Source: Rhizobium sp. GN54 (GTDB lineage Bacteria; Pseudomonadota; Alphaproteobacteria; Rhizobiales; Rhizobiaceae). Taken from it: a DNA stretch of 64,000 bases. The translations under genes and the position numbers were made by a program. Below the pieces are notes generated by a model that saw only the letters and a program-made list of their open reading frames with translations, was not told where the DNA came from and made no database searches. Of the stretch, positions 26,137 to 34,886 are shown piece by piece; within the stretch, counting starts at the first letter, position 1, and every line of letters starts with the position of its first letter. The stretch spans positions 83,796-147,795 of the forward strand of contig NZ_JAJNCZ010000011.1 of NCBI RefSeq assembly GCF_021026345.1, given 5' to 3'.

Positions 26137-28893
26137 ATGGCTGTACAGGCAGCGGCCTTCGCATTCGACGAGAATGCAAGTCTCGATGACAATCTATCCG
26201 CGTTCGGAAACTATATCGACCAGATGGACGCCGTGCTGGGAGCGGATATGCGAAAGCAATTTTCGGCGCTTCTCGAGGGGAGGTACAAGGCGGATGAAGT
26301 CTGGGATCGGTTGTTCGAGATTTGCACCGCGCCGCCCACCGAGGACAAAAACACAAGCGAGGCAGAGGTCGTGGCAGCGCCCGCCAACGCGGCTATCGCC
26401 CAACCATTGGCCGCGCCCTTGCCGCCAGTGACCGGCTGGTTACTTGAAGGCGTTTCGATCGAGGGCTTCAGAGGCGTGAACAATGAGGGGCACCCCCTTG
26501 AGCTCAAACTGCAGCCCACCAAGGTCAGCAGTATCTCTGCGGTGAACGGGGTCGGCAAGACATCCGTTTACGACGCTGTGCGTTACGCGATCACCGGAAA
26601 GCTACCCTGGCTAGATGAACTCCCAGCCGCCGAGCGGGACAAAGACTACTACCAGAATCGATTCCACTCGACCGGTCAGTCCACTATAAAGCTCCTGCTC
26701 GTCGCCGAACCCGGCGGAGAAAGATGCACGATCACCGTCAGCCGGACCACGCTGGGCCTTCGCTCGGTCGCAGCCACTCCGCCATGGGATGCCAGCGCGA
26801 TTCTGACCGCGCTCAATCGCGAGTTCGTATTCCTCGATGGACCGACATTTCAGAAGTTCATCACTGCGGCGCCACTCGTACGCGGACGTACCTTTTCCGG
26901 GTTGCTGGGGCTATCGGCATACAGCGACCTTCGCCAGGCTCTCGCGGGTCTAGTGAATACGCGCGCGTTCAACAATCACTTCAGCGTTGCCGCCCATGCA
27001 CAAAACAAGACGCGCGAGGAGCGGACCGCCGGTGAGCTGTCAGCAGCAATTGCCAAGGACTACGAGATTCTAGTTGGCGCGGCCATTGGAGAGTTGAATG
27101 CAACGGCGGCGAAAGAGAAGTGCCAGGACGCGCTGGCCCAGATCGCGCCGCTGAAACCTGTCTGTGAAGGAAAAGCATTCGGAGCCATCGACATCGACGC
27201 CTGCATCGAGGCGATCAAGGATGCCGAGGGCGGGCCGAAACGCGAGCGCCTTGGCACCTGCATCCGAGAGCGTGGTGATCTCGCTAAAGTTAATCATGAG
27301 GCTCCAACTGCGGAGCGGGCCGCGCAACTGACCACGCTTGCCGCCGAGCGGGAGGACGCGCTGGCAAGGACCGCCGGCGATCTGATGCTCCAGCTTTATC
27401 AGGCAGGCTCGAAGGTTGTGGAAACCGAACAGTGGGAGGATCCGCATCTTTGCCCGCTTTGCGATGGGACGGGAACTCACAGCCTGCGGGACCACATTGC
27501 CTCCAAGCTCTCCGAGTTCGAGGCCTTGGATAAGGCGGCTACGGCGCTGGCGACGGAATGGAGCGAGTCCGGGTGGACTGAGCTTCTTCAACTGGAATCC
27601 ACGATGGAGCCCACCGCCGAAAAACGCCTGCTCGCCGCCCGGCATACCCGAGCCGCCGCTGGCTCGATCACCAAGGCGGAAGCCGAGGCGTTGGTGGAAC
27701 ATCTTGCGGCGCTGCGCGCCAAGGCTGGCGAGATCGATGCGCAGTTGGCAGCAGAGCAGGCCCATCTCGAGAAAGAATTGCCGCCGTCGTCGGTCGAGGT
27801 GACCAAGAAAGTGGAGACCGCGCGGCGGTTGCAGGATAGCTGGAATAAGCTCGAGCGATCCCGGAATGTGATTGCGGAAGAAGCCGCAAGAGACGCCTGT
27901 GTCGATCGGGTTCGTGACTTTCTTGTTGATGCATCCAAGACCTTCGCGACGGCGGAGGCAGGTATGAGCAAGGCGCGCCTTGCTAGAGTCGAGCCCGTCT
28001 TCAAGGACTATTTCAAGAAGATGTCGTTTCACGGCGTCGAGCCGGGGGTTTCCAAGAAGGCAGATAGCGAGGAACTGCGCATCGGCCTTACCCAATTCTA
28101 CGGGCTAACGAACGTCTCACCTCAGGCGCTTCTCTCCGAGAGCTTCCGCAACGCCTTCGCGATCTCGCTCTATCTGGCGGCCGCGTCTCTCTACGGCGGA
28201 CTGCCGAAATTCGTGGTTCTCGATGATGTGACGTCCAGCTTCGACGCCGGGCACCAGCACTTTCTCGTTGAACTCATCAGAACCACCTTCGCGAGGCCTG
28301 GAAACGCGACAGGACCGCAGGTGATCCTGTTGAGCCACGACACGATGCTCGAAAAGCTGTTCAACAAGCACAGCGGTTCGGGAACGTGGTGGCACCAGCG
28401 CCTCGAAGGATCGCCGCAGGTTGCCGTCCTGCCGCAGGCTGGAGCGGTCAACAAGGTGCGCGACCGCACCATTTCGATGCTTCAAGCCGGTCAGGTCGAC
28501 TCCGCAAAGGAAGGCGTGCGGCAGTATTTGGAATATCGATTGAGCGATCTTATCAGCAAGCTTCGGATCCCGGTGCCGGTGGACATCGCCTTCAACGACG
28601 ACAAGCAATTGTCGAGTGAATTCCTCAAGGCCATTGAGGCGGCCGTCAAACTGCACAAGGCCGGCAACAGCCTCGAACTCGACGCGGCCCAGCAAGCCGG
28701 TTTGAACACCAATATGGTGACGATCGTTGGAAACTTCCTAAGCCATTGGGGCACCGGCCAGGCAGCGGCATTCTCCGGCCCATCCCTGCTCGGCGTAATG
28801 CAGGCGATCGATGACTATTGCGATTGCTTCACCTTCGAGCCCACGCCTGGCTCGGCCAGGATTTACTACAAGTCACTATCGCAACGACAGTAG
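26137..28893 (+). CDS. Rad50/SMC-like AAA ATPase with CxxC motif
   Basis: The 918-aa protein has the split ATPase of SMC/Rad50/RecF-like proteins. Walker A (NGVGKTS) is near residue 138, within ISAVNGVGKTSVYDAVRYAITG. Walker B (FVVLDDVTSSFD) is near 691 and the switch His in VILLSHDTM follows. A CPLCDGTG motif near 438, inside a helical stretch, resembles a zinc hook. About 150 extra residues follow the ATPase head (LQAGQVDSAKEGVRQYLEYR ... HWGTGQ). Such proteins act at DNA ends or in defence with a partner nuclease; the PD-(D/E)XK gene 280 nt downstream is a candidate. ATG at 26137 was preferred over GTG at 26128 for its upstream G-run. Confidence 0.78.
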   Translation: MAVQAAAFAFDENASLDDNLSAFGNYIDQMDAVLGADMRKQFSALLEGRYKADEVWDRLFEICTAPPTEDKNTSEAEVVAAPANAAIAQPLAAPLPPVTGWLLEGVSIEGFRGVNNEGHPLELKLQPTKVSSISAVNGVGKTSVYDAVRYAITGKLPWLDELPAAERDKDYYQNRFHSTGQSTIKLLLVAEPGGERCTITVSRTTLGLRSVAATPPWDASAILTALNREFVFLDGPTFQKFITAAPLVRGRTFSGLLGLSAYSDLRQALAGLVNTRAFNNHFSVAAHAQNKTREERTAGELSAAIAKDYEILVGAAIGELNATAAKEKCQDALAQIAPLKPVCEGKAFGAIDIDACIEAIKDAEGGPKRERLGTCIRERGDLAKVNHEAPTAERAAQLTTLAAEREDALARTAGDLMLQLYQAGSKVVETEQWEDPHLCPLCDGTGTHSLRDHIASKLSEFEALDKAATALATEWSESGWTELLQLESTMEPTAEKRLLAARHTRAAAGSITKAEAEALVEHLAALRAKAGEIDAQLAAEQAHLEKELPPSSVEVTKKVETARRLQDSWNKLERSRNVIAEEAARDACVDRVRDFLVDASKTFATAEAGMSKARLARVEPVFKDYFKKMSFHGVEPGVSKKADSEELRIGLTQFYGLTNVSPQALLSESFRNAFAISLYLAAASLYGGLPKFVVLDDVTSSFDAGHQHFLVELIRTTFARPGNATGPQVILLSHDTMLEKLFNKHSGSGTWWHQRLEGSPQVAVLPQAGAVNKVRDRTISMLQAGQVDSAKEGVRQYLEYRLSDLISKLRIPVPVDIAFNDDKQLSSEFLKAIEAAVKLHKAGNSLELDAAQQAGLNTNMVTIVGNFLSHWGTGQAAAFSGPSLLGVMQAIDDYCDCFTFEPTPGSARIYYKSLSQRQ

Positions 28894-29175
28894 ACACGCT
28901 TCTGCCACCGCTGATTGCCGATGCTTATCGCGTTCATGAGTCTACACAGGCGGTGTTTCTGCACGCCCGACAAGCTTTGCCTGCTCATACCGATCCGGTC
29001 TCATGCGGCCCCCGCCTAGTCTAAACGGCAGCTAAAACTTTACAGTGGGCCATCGAACGGCAATTTGGGTTGATTGTGTCTGGCAACAAGGTGAGGTCTC
29101 ACTCCATTGTGCGGAGAAATTAGGACTAACGTCTTCGCCTCGTTTCTTACTTCTTTCAAACACTGGAGGCTAGGT

Positions 29176-30204
29176 TTGAACCAGGATCAGAAAAGCGTAG
29201 CCGATCAAGATATTTCAGATATTTCGAAAATTCTCGCCGACCGGTATCGTGCCGGCGTCGATGGCCGAACCCATTGGCTGACCTATCACCTTAACAAAGC
29301 TCGCGTAACGGATTTTGGCGAAGCGCTCATGTGCGCTTTGGCTTCCTGCGAGTATCGATTACCTGGTTTGGGCGAACGCCTTGTCGATGAGCTGATCGGT
29401 ACGGGGTACACCCCTGCGGCGCAGAACCCTGGGGCATGGAGAGCGGGCTTCCAGCAACTGCTGCAGAAGTTCGCCGAAATCTTGGTGCTTAGGGTGTTGC
29501 TCGAAGCACCTTGGCCCGCAGGCGCACAATTCCAGCATGAACCAGCCAATCCCACCACCGGTCGTCGGCCAGAACTCGCCGTTGAACTCGCAGAGCGTGT
29601 CTATCTATTCGAGGTCAAATGCCCCTCCCTCGTCGATCATCAGGCAGCACGGGGAGCGAATCCGCGACAGATCCCCGCCCGTTCCAAACTGGGAGATACC
29701 CTTCGCGCGAACCCGAACCCGAACGAGCCCGTCACTTGGCCGCGTGACAACGTCCTGAAGGATTTTCTCGAAAGCGCCGATGACAAGTTCTCGGGCTTCT
29801 CCGCAAAGGAGACGATTGGTGTGCTCGTCGTTTTCTGGGACGCCTATATGTATGAACCCATTTCGGCTCTAACCTACCCGCAATCAGGTCTACTGACCGA
29901 GCACTCCTTTTATCAGTTTAATAGTGTGCGTGTTCCGTTCGATTCTGTCGACGGGGTGATCATCATGAATCATCTCGCAGTGCTCCATGCCGGCGCGCAG
30001 GAGCGGGGTCACGCGCACAGGCCTGGCTTTTTTCGGCTCGATCATGTTAATGGAGGCCTGCCGAACGTCTGGTGTCAGAATATCGGCGGCACGCAGCTCG
30101 ATGCTTTCCTGATGGAAGCGCTCGACGCCATTCCCATTGAAGACGCTAAGCAGGTTGATTATCAGCCTCACGAGTTCATTGTGTGGATCAACCTACCCGA
30201 TTGA
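29176..30204 (+). CDS. PD-(D/E)XK-like nuclease candidate
   Basis: The protein is 342 aa from a TTG start that has GGAGG at 29165-29169, 6 nt upstream; a TTG at 29107 would extend it by 23 residues without a comparable ribosome-binding site. A nuclease-like core is visible mid-protein: RRPELAVELAERVYLFEVKCPSL, with Glu/Asp then E-V-K on the second strand. The rest is unrecognised. It follows the Rad50-like ATPase on the same strand and could be its nuclease partner, though the 282-nt gap argues for a separate promoter. No close family name is offered. Confidence 0.55.
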   Translation: MNQDQKSVADQDISDISKILADRYRAGVDGRTHWLTYHLNKARVTDFGEALMCALASCEYRLPGLGERLVDELIGTGYTPAAQNPGAWRAGFQQLLQKFAEILVLRVLLEAPWPAGAQFQHEPANPTTGRRPELAVELAERVYLFEVKCPSLVDHQAARGANPRQIPARSKLGDTLRANPNPNEPVTWPRDNVLKDFLESADDKFSGFSAKETIGVLVVFWDAYMYEPISALTYPQSGLLTEHSFYQFNSVRVPFDSVDGVIIMNHLAVLHAGAQERGHAHRPGFFRLDHVNGGLPNVWCQNIGGTQLDAFLMEALDAIPIEDAKQVDYQPHEFIVWINLPD

Positions 30205-30841
30205 TCGAAGGAATCCCCACGGGCCATTATCTTCCACTAGCAGGGGTCGCCTTAGACTCGCGTACCCTAGTCGCGATCCTACCCACGTTGCGAACGTCTA
30301 TAATGGGGCAGTTGAACGAACGTCGGCTTTCCCAGTTTCCGGACCAGAACCGGACAGTTCGCTCACGGCCCGATATAAGCCATTCCCGAGGGCAAGTAGT
30401 TGCCCCTATACTGAAATTCAGCGCGAACTTATCGGCCAAATAACGGGGTCGGCGGTTCGTATCCGTTCAAGGCGTTCACATCTAACGCGCCGAAAGCGCC
30501 ACTGCGGCGGTCGCTGGTTTAAGAGTGGCCCCGCGCGCCGGGGGCTGTCGGTCCCGGTTCCCGGCCTTTTGCCGGCGCTATGCTGAACCTCCTGCGGCAA
30601 CCCTTTTAACCGGTCTTGCGGGAGGCGAACGGCTTTTGCGGTTCCCGCTACAGCTGGTATGCCCATTCACATCTTGGGCGCTGCTGCCCGACGACCCAAG
30701 AGCTGCCACTGCGTGAAACCGCTCGATTCTAAGCCTTGGTCGCCAGGTTGGCGGAAATCGCACACCCACCAACACGGTTGATCTGCCGATCATGCCGTGT
30801 TTTGAAGGTGGCACATTGGCGCCGGGGATTTGACAACAGGA
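30205..30841. other. 637-bp stretch without a supported gene
   Basis: It contains GC-rich self-complementary segments around 30530-30660, for example CCTCC (about 30588) facing GGAGG (about 30627), and repeated CCCGGTTCCCGG-like blocks. None ends in a T-run. No reading frame with plausible residue use was seen on either strand. It separates the defence-like genes from the repair genes and may be a recombination scar. Confidence 0.4.
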
Positions 30842-31822
30842 ATGGCAGAACAGTTCGATATGTTTTCGGAAGAGGCTTCGCGCGATCGGGTGATCACGCG
30901 TGCCGCCTCCGGCGTCGTCAAGCTCGAACAACCTACCATCCCCATGAATGAAGAGGACATGGTTCGGTATCTGTCGGAGACAGGTCGATATCGGATCTTG
31001 CGGCAACTCGTGCCGCGCGCAATCGCGCCATTCCCACGCCCGGAGTACTCCCTCAAGGGCATCATTCTCGATACCGAGACCACGGGCCTCAATGCGCGCA
31101 AGGATGAGATCGTCGAGATTGGCGTGATCGCTTTCACGTTCGATGCCAAAGGAAACATGGGTGACGTCACCGGGATATACGGTGGACTTCAGCAGCCGAG
31201 CGTTTCGATTCCTTCCGACATCACCAAGCTCACCGGCATCACCGACGAGATGGTGGCCGGACAATCGATCGATATGGCTGCTTTAAAGTCGCTGATCGAA
31301 CCAGCGGATCTGGTGATCGCCCACAATGCCGGTTTCGACCGGCCATTCTGTGAGGCATTTTCTCAGCTGTTTTCTGGCAAGGCCTGGGCGTGCTCCAACT
31401 CCGAGATCGACTGGTCGTCGCGTGGCTATGAAGGGACCAAGCTCGGCTACCTGATCGGGCAGACGGGCTACTTCCATGACGGTCATCGCGCGGTCGACGA
31501 CTGTTTCGCGCTCCTGGAGGTCCTCGCCCGAGAGGCTGGTGGATCGGCTTCCACCGCGTTCGCGGAACTCTACGAAGCAAGCCAACGGTCGCGTGTCCGG
31601 ATATTCGCGGAAAACAGCCCCTTCGACATGAAGGATCATTTGAAGGGGCGAGGCTATCGCTGGTGTGACGGAAGCGATGGCCGCCCGAAGTCCTGGTGGA
31701 TCGAGGTGGGCGAGGAAGCGCTCGATGATGAGCTTCGCTATCTCAGGGCCGAAATCTACCGCTATCCAGACGCCGATCCTCCAATCAAACGCCTCACCGC
31801 CTTCGACCGGTTCCGGGCCTGA
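30842..31822 (+). CDS. DnaQ-like 3'-5' exonuclease
   Basis: The 326-aa protein contains a DEDDh exonuclease domain: Exo I ILDTETTGL (Asp 77, Glu 79), LTGITDEMV, Exo II VIAHNAGFDRPF, and Exo III HRAVDDCFALL near residue 210. After it lies a 70-residue tail with FDMKDHLKGRGYRWCDG and SWWIEV, a module also seen at the end of some bacterial DnaQ-like proteins. It removes nucleotides from 3' ends, most likely in repair or nucleic-acid turnover. The ATG at 30842 follows ACAGGA; upstream in-frame codons are less likely. It stands alone, just before the DUF1127 gene and the sRNA array. Confidence 0.88.
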   Translation: MAEQFDMFSEEASRDRVITRAASGVVKLEQPTIPMNEEDMVRYLSETGRYRILRQLVPRAIAPFPRPEYSLKGIILDTETTGLNARKDEIVEIGVIAFTFDAKGNMGDVTGIYGGLQQPSVSIPSDITKLTGITDEMVAGQSIDMAALKSLIEPADLVIAHNAGFDRPFCEAFSQLFSGKAWACSNSEIDWSSRGYEGTKLGYLIGQTGYFHDGHRAVDDCFALLEVLAREAGGSASTAFAELYEASQRSRVRIFAENSPFDMKDHLKGRGYRWCDGSDGRPKSWWIEVGEEALDDELRYLRAEIYRYPDADPPIKRLTAFDRFRA

Positions 31823-31992
31823 TAGCCCCCTTCAGCTCATCTCTGATTGGACCCATGCCTTGAGCGCATGGCCGACCTGAGACCTTGTGTCTTATCGATG
31901 AGCGCCCAAGAGCCTATATTCCAACCATCGAAACGACGTCGGAACTGAAGCAAGGTTGCTGGCGTCAAGAGACCTCACGAAAGGGGATCATC

Positions 31993-32139
31993 ATGAACGT
32001 AGCACGCTCTTTCAATAACTGGCGCAAGTATCGTCAGACCGTTACCGAACTCGGCCGCATGAGCTCGCGCGAACTGCAGGACCTCGGTATCAATCGCGCC
32101 GACATCCACAGCGTCGCTCGCCAGTCGGTCGCTCGTTAA
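31993..32139 (+). CDS. DUF1127 small protein
   Basis: The 48-aa product has the DUF1127 (YjiS-like) core NWRKYRQTVTELGRMSSRELQDLGINRADI. These short Arg-rich proteins are common and multicopy in alphaproteobacteria. In Rhodobacter a DUF1127 protein (CcaF1) is an RNA-binding protein co-transcribed with the CcsR sRNAs. AAGGGG precedes the ATG by 6 nt. A terminator follows at 32172 and an array of CCTCCTCCC hairpins starts 187 nt after the stop, which is the same neighbourhood. It may be stress-induced, but no sigma-factor site was convincing. Confidence 0.9.
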   Translation: MNVARSFNNWRKYRQTVTELGRMSSRELQDLGINRADIHSVARQSVAR

Positions 32140-32171
32140 GCGACTTTTTCCTGCCCATGCCTATTGAATCT

Positions 32172-32197
32172 ACGCCCGCTGATGACGCGGGCGTTTC
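32172..32197 (+). terminator. Rho-independent terminator after the DUF1127 gene
   Basis: ACGCCCGC (32172-32179) pairs perfectly with GCGGGCGT (32187-32194) around a 7-nt loop and is followed by TTCTGT. The T-run is short, so read-through into the sRNA region is possible. Confidence 0.7.
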
Positions 32198-32325
32198 TGT
32201 ATCTGGCCTGGCACGAAGCACTGAGTTAGGGGGTACTTTTGCCAGGAAGATGACGAGCATTTTCGCATAGCTGCACTGCAGCAAAGTCTATTTAATGTGC
32301 GGCGAGAATGGGTATCTTGGTTTCA

Positions 32326-32479
32326 TCGAAGCGATGCACCTCCTCCCGCAGAGCTTCGAATTCAGACGGCCCACTCCTCCTCCCAGGGGCGTCTGTCGGA
32401 ACGGCGGCACTCCTCCTCCCAGTCGCTGTTCGGTTCTTTTCGAAAAGCCTGCCGCACCTCCTCCCGCGGCAGGCTTTTT
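32326..32479 (+). ncRNA. Tandem anti-Shine-Dalgarno sRNA array (CcsR/cuckoo or alpha-r14-like)
   Basis: Four consecutive hairpins each expose CCTCCTCCC in the loop. The stems are TCGAAGC/GCTTCGA (32326-32359), CAGACG/CGTCTG (32363-32395), GAACGGCG/CGCTGTTC (32399-32431, one G-T pair) and a 13-bp stem AAAAGCCTGCCGC/GCGGCAGGCTTTT (32443-32478). The motif copies lie at 32339, 32376, 32412 and 32457. The last hairpin ends in five T and is also the Rho-independent terminator. Loops of this kind are known from the CcsR/cuckoo RNAs of Rhodobacter and from alpha-r14 RNAs such as NfeR1 of Sinorhizobium, and they can pair with ribosome-binding sites. The position behind a DUF1127 gene supports the assignment. 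The 5' end and any processing between units are unknown. Confidence 0.8.
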
Positions 32480-32498
32480 CGTTTTCAGGACCGCCGTC

Positions 32499-33662
32499 TC
32501 AGAGTTCGAGAGCGAGCTGCGGTTCCTGGCCGCTCTCTTCGGTGTTCAGCGATGACAAGGTGATCCCAAGCAGCCGCACCGGATGTTTGAACGGGAACAC
32601 CGAGGCGAGCAGGGTCTCTGCTATCTCCAGGATCATCTCGATGTCCGAAACGGACCCTGACACTGTTCTGCTGCGTGTCGCCTGACTGAAATCCGAATAT
32701 TTGATTTTGACGGTGATCGTCTTTCCCGTGATGTCATGGGCCTCGCAATAGCGCCAGACCTTCTCGGCCAATGGCCGCAACTCGGCTTTGGCAAGATCGA
32801 GATTGCCGATGTCCTCAACGAACGTGTCTTCGGCGCCAACAGACTTTCGAATGCGATCGGGTCTCACCCGGCGTTCATCGATCCCACGGGCAATGCCGTA
32901 AAAATACGGGCCGGACTTGCCGAAGTGCTGCTGAAGGAAGGCCAGTGATTTCGATTTGAGATCGAGCCCCGTCTCGATTCCATGCCGTTTCATCCGCTCG
33001 GCCGTCGCCGGCCCCACGCCATGGAATTTCTTGACGGGGAGGGCCTCGACAAAACCCGGGCCGTTCTTTGGCGTGATGACGGCCTGGCCGTTTGGCTTGT
33101 TCAGGTCGCTCGCCATTTTGGCCAGGAACTTGTTGTAGGAAATGCCCGCCGACGCATTGAGGCCGGTGACCGCCTTGATCTTCGCACGGATCTCCAGCGC
33201 AATCTCGGTGGCGATCTCCATGCCCTTCAAATTCTCGGTGACATCGAGATAGGCCTCATCCAGTGACAGCGGCTCGATCAAAGGTGTGTACTCGGCAAAG
33301 ATTTCCCGGATCTGCTGCGAGACCTGCCGATAGACGTCGAAGCGCGGCGGCACAAAAATCAGATCCGGGCATTTGCGCTTGGCGGTGACCGACGGCATGG
33401 CCGAATGCACACCAAAGACACGCGCTTCGTAGCTTGCGGCGGCCACAACGCCGCGTGCCGCCGATCCACCGACCGCCAATGGTCGCCCGCGCAGGTCCGG
33501 ATTGTCGCGCTGCTCGACCGACGCATAAAATGCGTCCATGTCCACATGGATGATTTTGCGCACGGGTTGCACGCCACCCATTCCGTCAGTTTTCAGGCGG
33601 TAAACCGGCATTTCGTGAACGGGCATCTGACTGCACTGGTCGTGCTGAGTGCTGGTGATCAC
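32499..33662 (-). CDS. dinB: DNA polymerase IV (Y family)
   Basis: DinB is an error-prone polymerase that bypasses lesions and stalled forks. The 387-aa protein has both catalytic blocks: IHVDMDAFYASVEQ near residue 38-50 and PLSLDEAYLDVT near 128-140, followed by helix-hairpin-helix segments (KKFHGVGPATAERM) and a little-finger domain. The C-terminus PQLALEL fits a beta-clamp binding motif. The start is GTG at 33662 in a GTGA overlap with the yedK stop; an ATG 12 codons in is possible. It is the last gene of a leftward SOS-like operon, beside the divergent imuA-imuB-dnaE2 operon. Confidence 0.93.
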   Translation of the reverse strand: MITSTQHDQCSQMPVHEMPVYRLKTDGMGGVQPVRKIIHVDMDAFYASVEQRDNPDLRGRPLAVGGSAARGVVAAASYEARVFGVHSAMPSVTAKRKCPDLIFVPPRFDVYRQVSQQIREIFAEYTPLIEPLSLDEAYLDVTENLKGMEIATEIALEIRAKIKAVTGLNASAGISYNKFLAKMASDLNKPNGQAVITPKNGPGFVEALPVKKFHGVGPATAERMKRHGIETGLDLKSKSLAFLQQHFGKSGPYFYGIARGIDERRVRPDRIRKSVGAEDTFVEDIGNLDLAKAELRPLAEKVWRYCEAHDITGKTITVKIKYSDFSQATRSRTVSGSVSDIEMILEIAETLLASVFPFKHPVRLLGITLSSLNTEESGQEPQLALEL

Positions 33663-34336
33663 AGCAACAGACCTTCTTCGTCCGGCTTCGGTTTGGCCTG
33701 TGGCGGCACGATCACCAGCATATTGCCCGGTAGCGGACGTTGTAGGTGGCGGGCTTCATCCCACGGTGCTGTCAGCCAGGTGTCGACCTCTTCCGGCGTG
33801 GTCAGAATCGACGGCATAGCCTTTTCATGGATGGGAGAGACGACCTCGTTCGGCGATGTCGTCAGAAATCCGAACAGCTCGTATTCCTGCTCGCCATCCC
33901 TGACTTTGCGCACGCCCTTCCACGGCGTCCAGAAGCCGGCGAAAAACATCAGCGGCCGATCTTCGCTGCCCGCGAACCAGGCATTAGGCACCCGTCCGCC
34001 CTCAATCTTGCTGGCTGGATCCGGTTCGGCAAAAGACGTGAACGGAACCACGCAGCGGCTGGTTGGTCCGAGCCAGCGCCGCCAGTGCGGCGAACTTACA
34101 TTGCGGATATTGGTGACGCCCGGATCGTAGTTTTTCACATAAGCTGGCGGCGAGGGCATTCCCCAGGTCGCCCGGGCAATCTCGCGCTGTCCGTCCTCGG
34201 CAACGCGGACAATCGGCGCCTGATAACCTGGATAAACATCGAATGAGGCTTCATTCCAGCCGGCTCGATCCCGGAACGCCTTTGTATATTGCAGAACCGC
34301 GTCACGCGTGGTCGTCACATTATAGAGATTACACAC
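33659..34336 (-). CDS. SRAP / YedK-type SOS-response-associated protein
   Basis: The 225-aa protein belongs to the HMCES/YedK family, which forms covalent crosslinks with abasic sites in single-stranded DNA through Cys2 and shields them. The mature N-terminus CNLYNV directly follows the start codon, as required. Other family residues are visible in WGMPSPP, NIRNVSSPHWRRWL, RCVVPFTSFAEP and PIHEKAMPSIL (catalytic His). The start is GTG at 34336 with AGGAGG 10 nt upstream; the longer frame from 34441 would bury the catalytic Cys and is rejected. It is coupled to dinB by a GTGA overlap. Confidence 0.92.
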   Translation of the reverse strand: MCNLYNVTTTRDAVLQYTKAFRDRAGWNEASFDVYPGYQAPIVRVAEDGQREIARATWGMPSPPAYVKNYDPGVTNIRNVSSPHWRRWLGPTSRCVVPFTSFAEPDPASKIEGGRVPNAWFAGSEDRPLMFFAGFWTPWKGVRKVRDGEQEYELFGFLTTSPNEVVSPIHEKAMPSILTTPEEVDTWLTAPWDEARHLQRPLPGNMLVIVPPQAKPKPDEEGLLL

Positions 34337-34418
34337 TACCAGTCCTCCTATCCAATGCGTGTCAAGGCGAAGTTTCCGACTCTTTCGGAATGCAACCAAG
34401 CTTTGAGAGCTCCAGCGA

Positions 34419-34679
34419 TCACGTGGGCTTTTGCAGCTCAAGAACTACGGCCGCCTCCAGCAAACAGGGAAATCCCGTCCCGCATCTATCCTGGCCGTCA
34501 GAACAATGCATCTTGTCGCAACCCATCGCCATGCGCCGGCGCAGATCCACAAAACGCATGCTGGCGCCGAACTGTTTCACCAAAGCCTTGCGATCAAGCT
34601 CACGCTGTTGCCCGCACGGTTTGCATTCGACGGTAATCACCGGTCCCTTGAAATCTCTAAGCGTCAGCAGGTCGGGCAT
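34419..34679 (-). CDS. Small Cys-rich, probably zinc-binding protein
   Basis: The 86-aa product has VECKPCGQQRELDRKALV followed by MGCDKMHC and GTGFPC, giving at least two Cys pairs that could bind zinc. The order is like short rhizobial proteins that start with a CxxCGR knuckle and a central MRFVDLRRR helix. Function unknown. It lies upstream of yedK-dinB on the same strand, 82 nt away, and its promoter side faces imuA across the LexA box, so it may be SOS-controlled. Confidence 0.6.
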   Translation of the reverse strand: MPDLLTLRDFKGPVITVECKPCGQQRELDRKALVKQFGASMRFVDLRRRMAMGCDKMHCSDGQDRCGTGFPCLLEAAVVLELQKPT

Positions 34680-34821
34680 ATTTCTATTTTCTCATCTACG
34701 ATATTTTTCGTCACATTCAGCATCGAATTGAATCTGCTTGATGAATCGATTGAGCAACAGCCGTCTCGTGATGCCGGCTGCAGTCCACCCGATTCTTGCC
34801 CGTTGACTCATCGCTGTTTAA

Positions 34822-34836
34822 AGAACAAAAACAGAA
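34822..34836. promoter_or_regulatory. LexA (SOS) box
   Basis: GAACAAAAACAGAAC is the alphaproteobacterial LexA site GAAC-N7-GAAC (reverse: GTTC-N7-GTTC). It sits 50 nt before the imuA start codon and 142 nt from the start of the divergent Cys-rich gene, so it can repress imuA-imuB-dnaE2 and possibly the leftward genes. Confidence 0.85.
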
Positions 34837-34886
34837 CATATCAGCTTTTCTTGGCTATGCAAATGCACTCTTGACGTTGGAAACCG

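Noticed and set aside
27070..28095. 341-codon minus-strand frame
   Set aside because: Antisense to the Rad50-like ATPase; no domain pattern.
32339..32465. CCTCCTCCC repeated at 36-45 bp spacing, CRISPR-like at first sight
   Set aside because: Repeats are only 9 nt, sit in the loops of separate hairpins with unrelated stems, and no cas gene is present; it fits an sRNA array.
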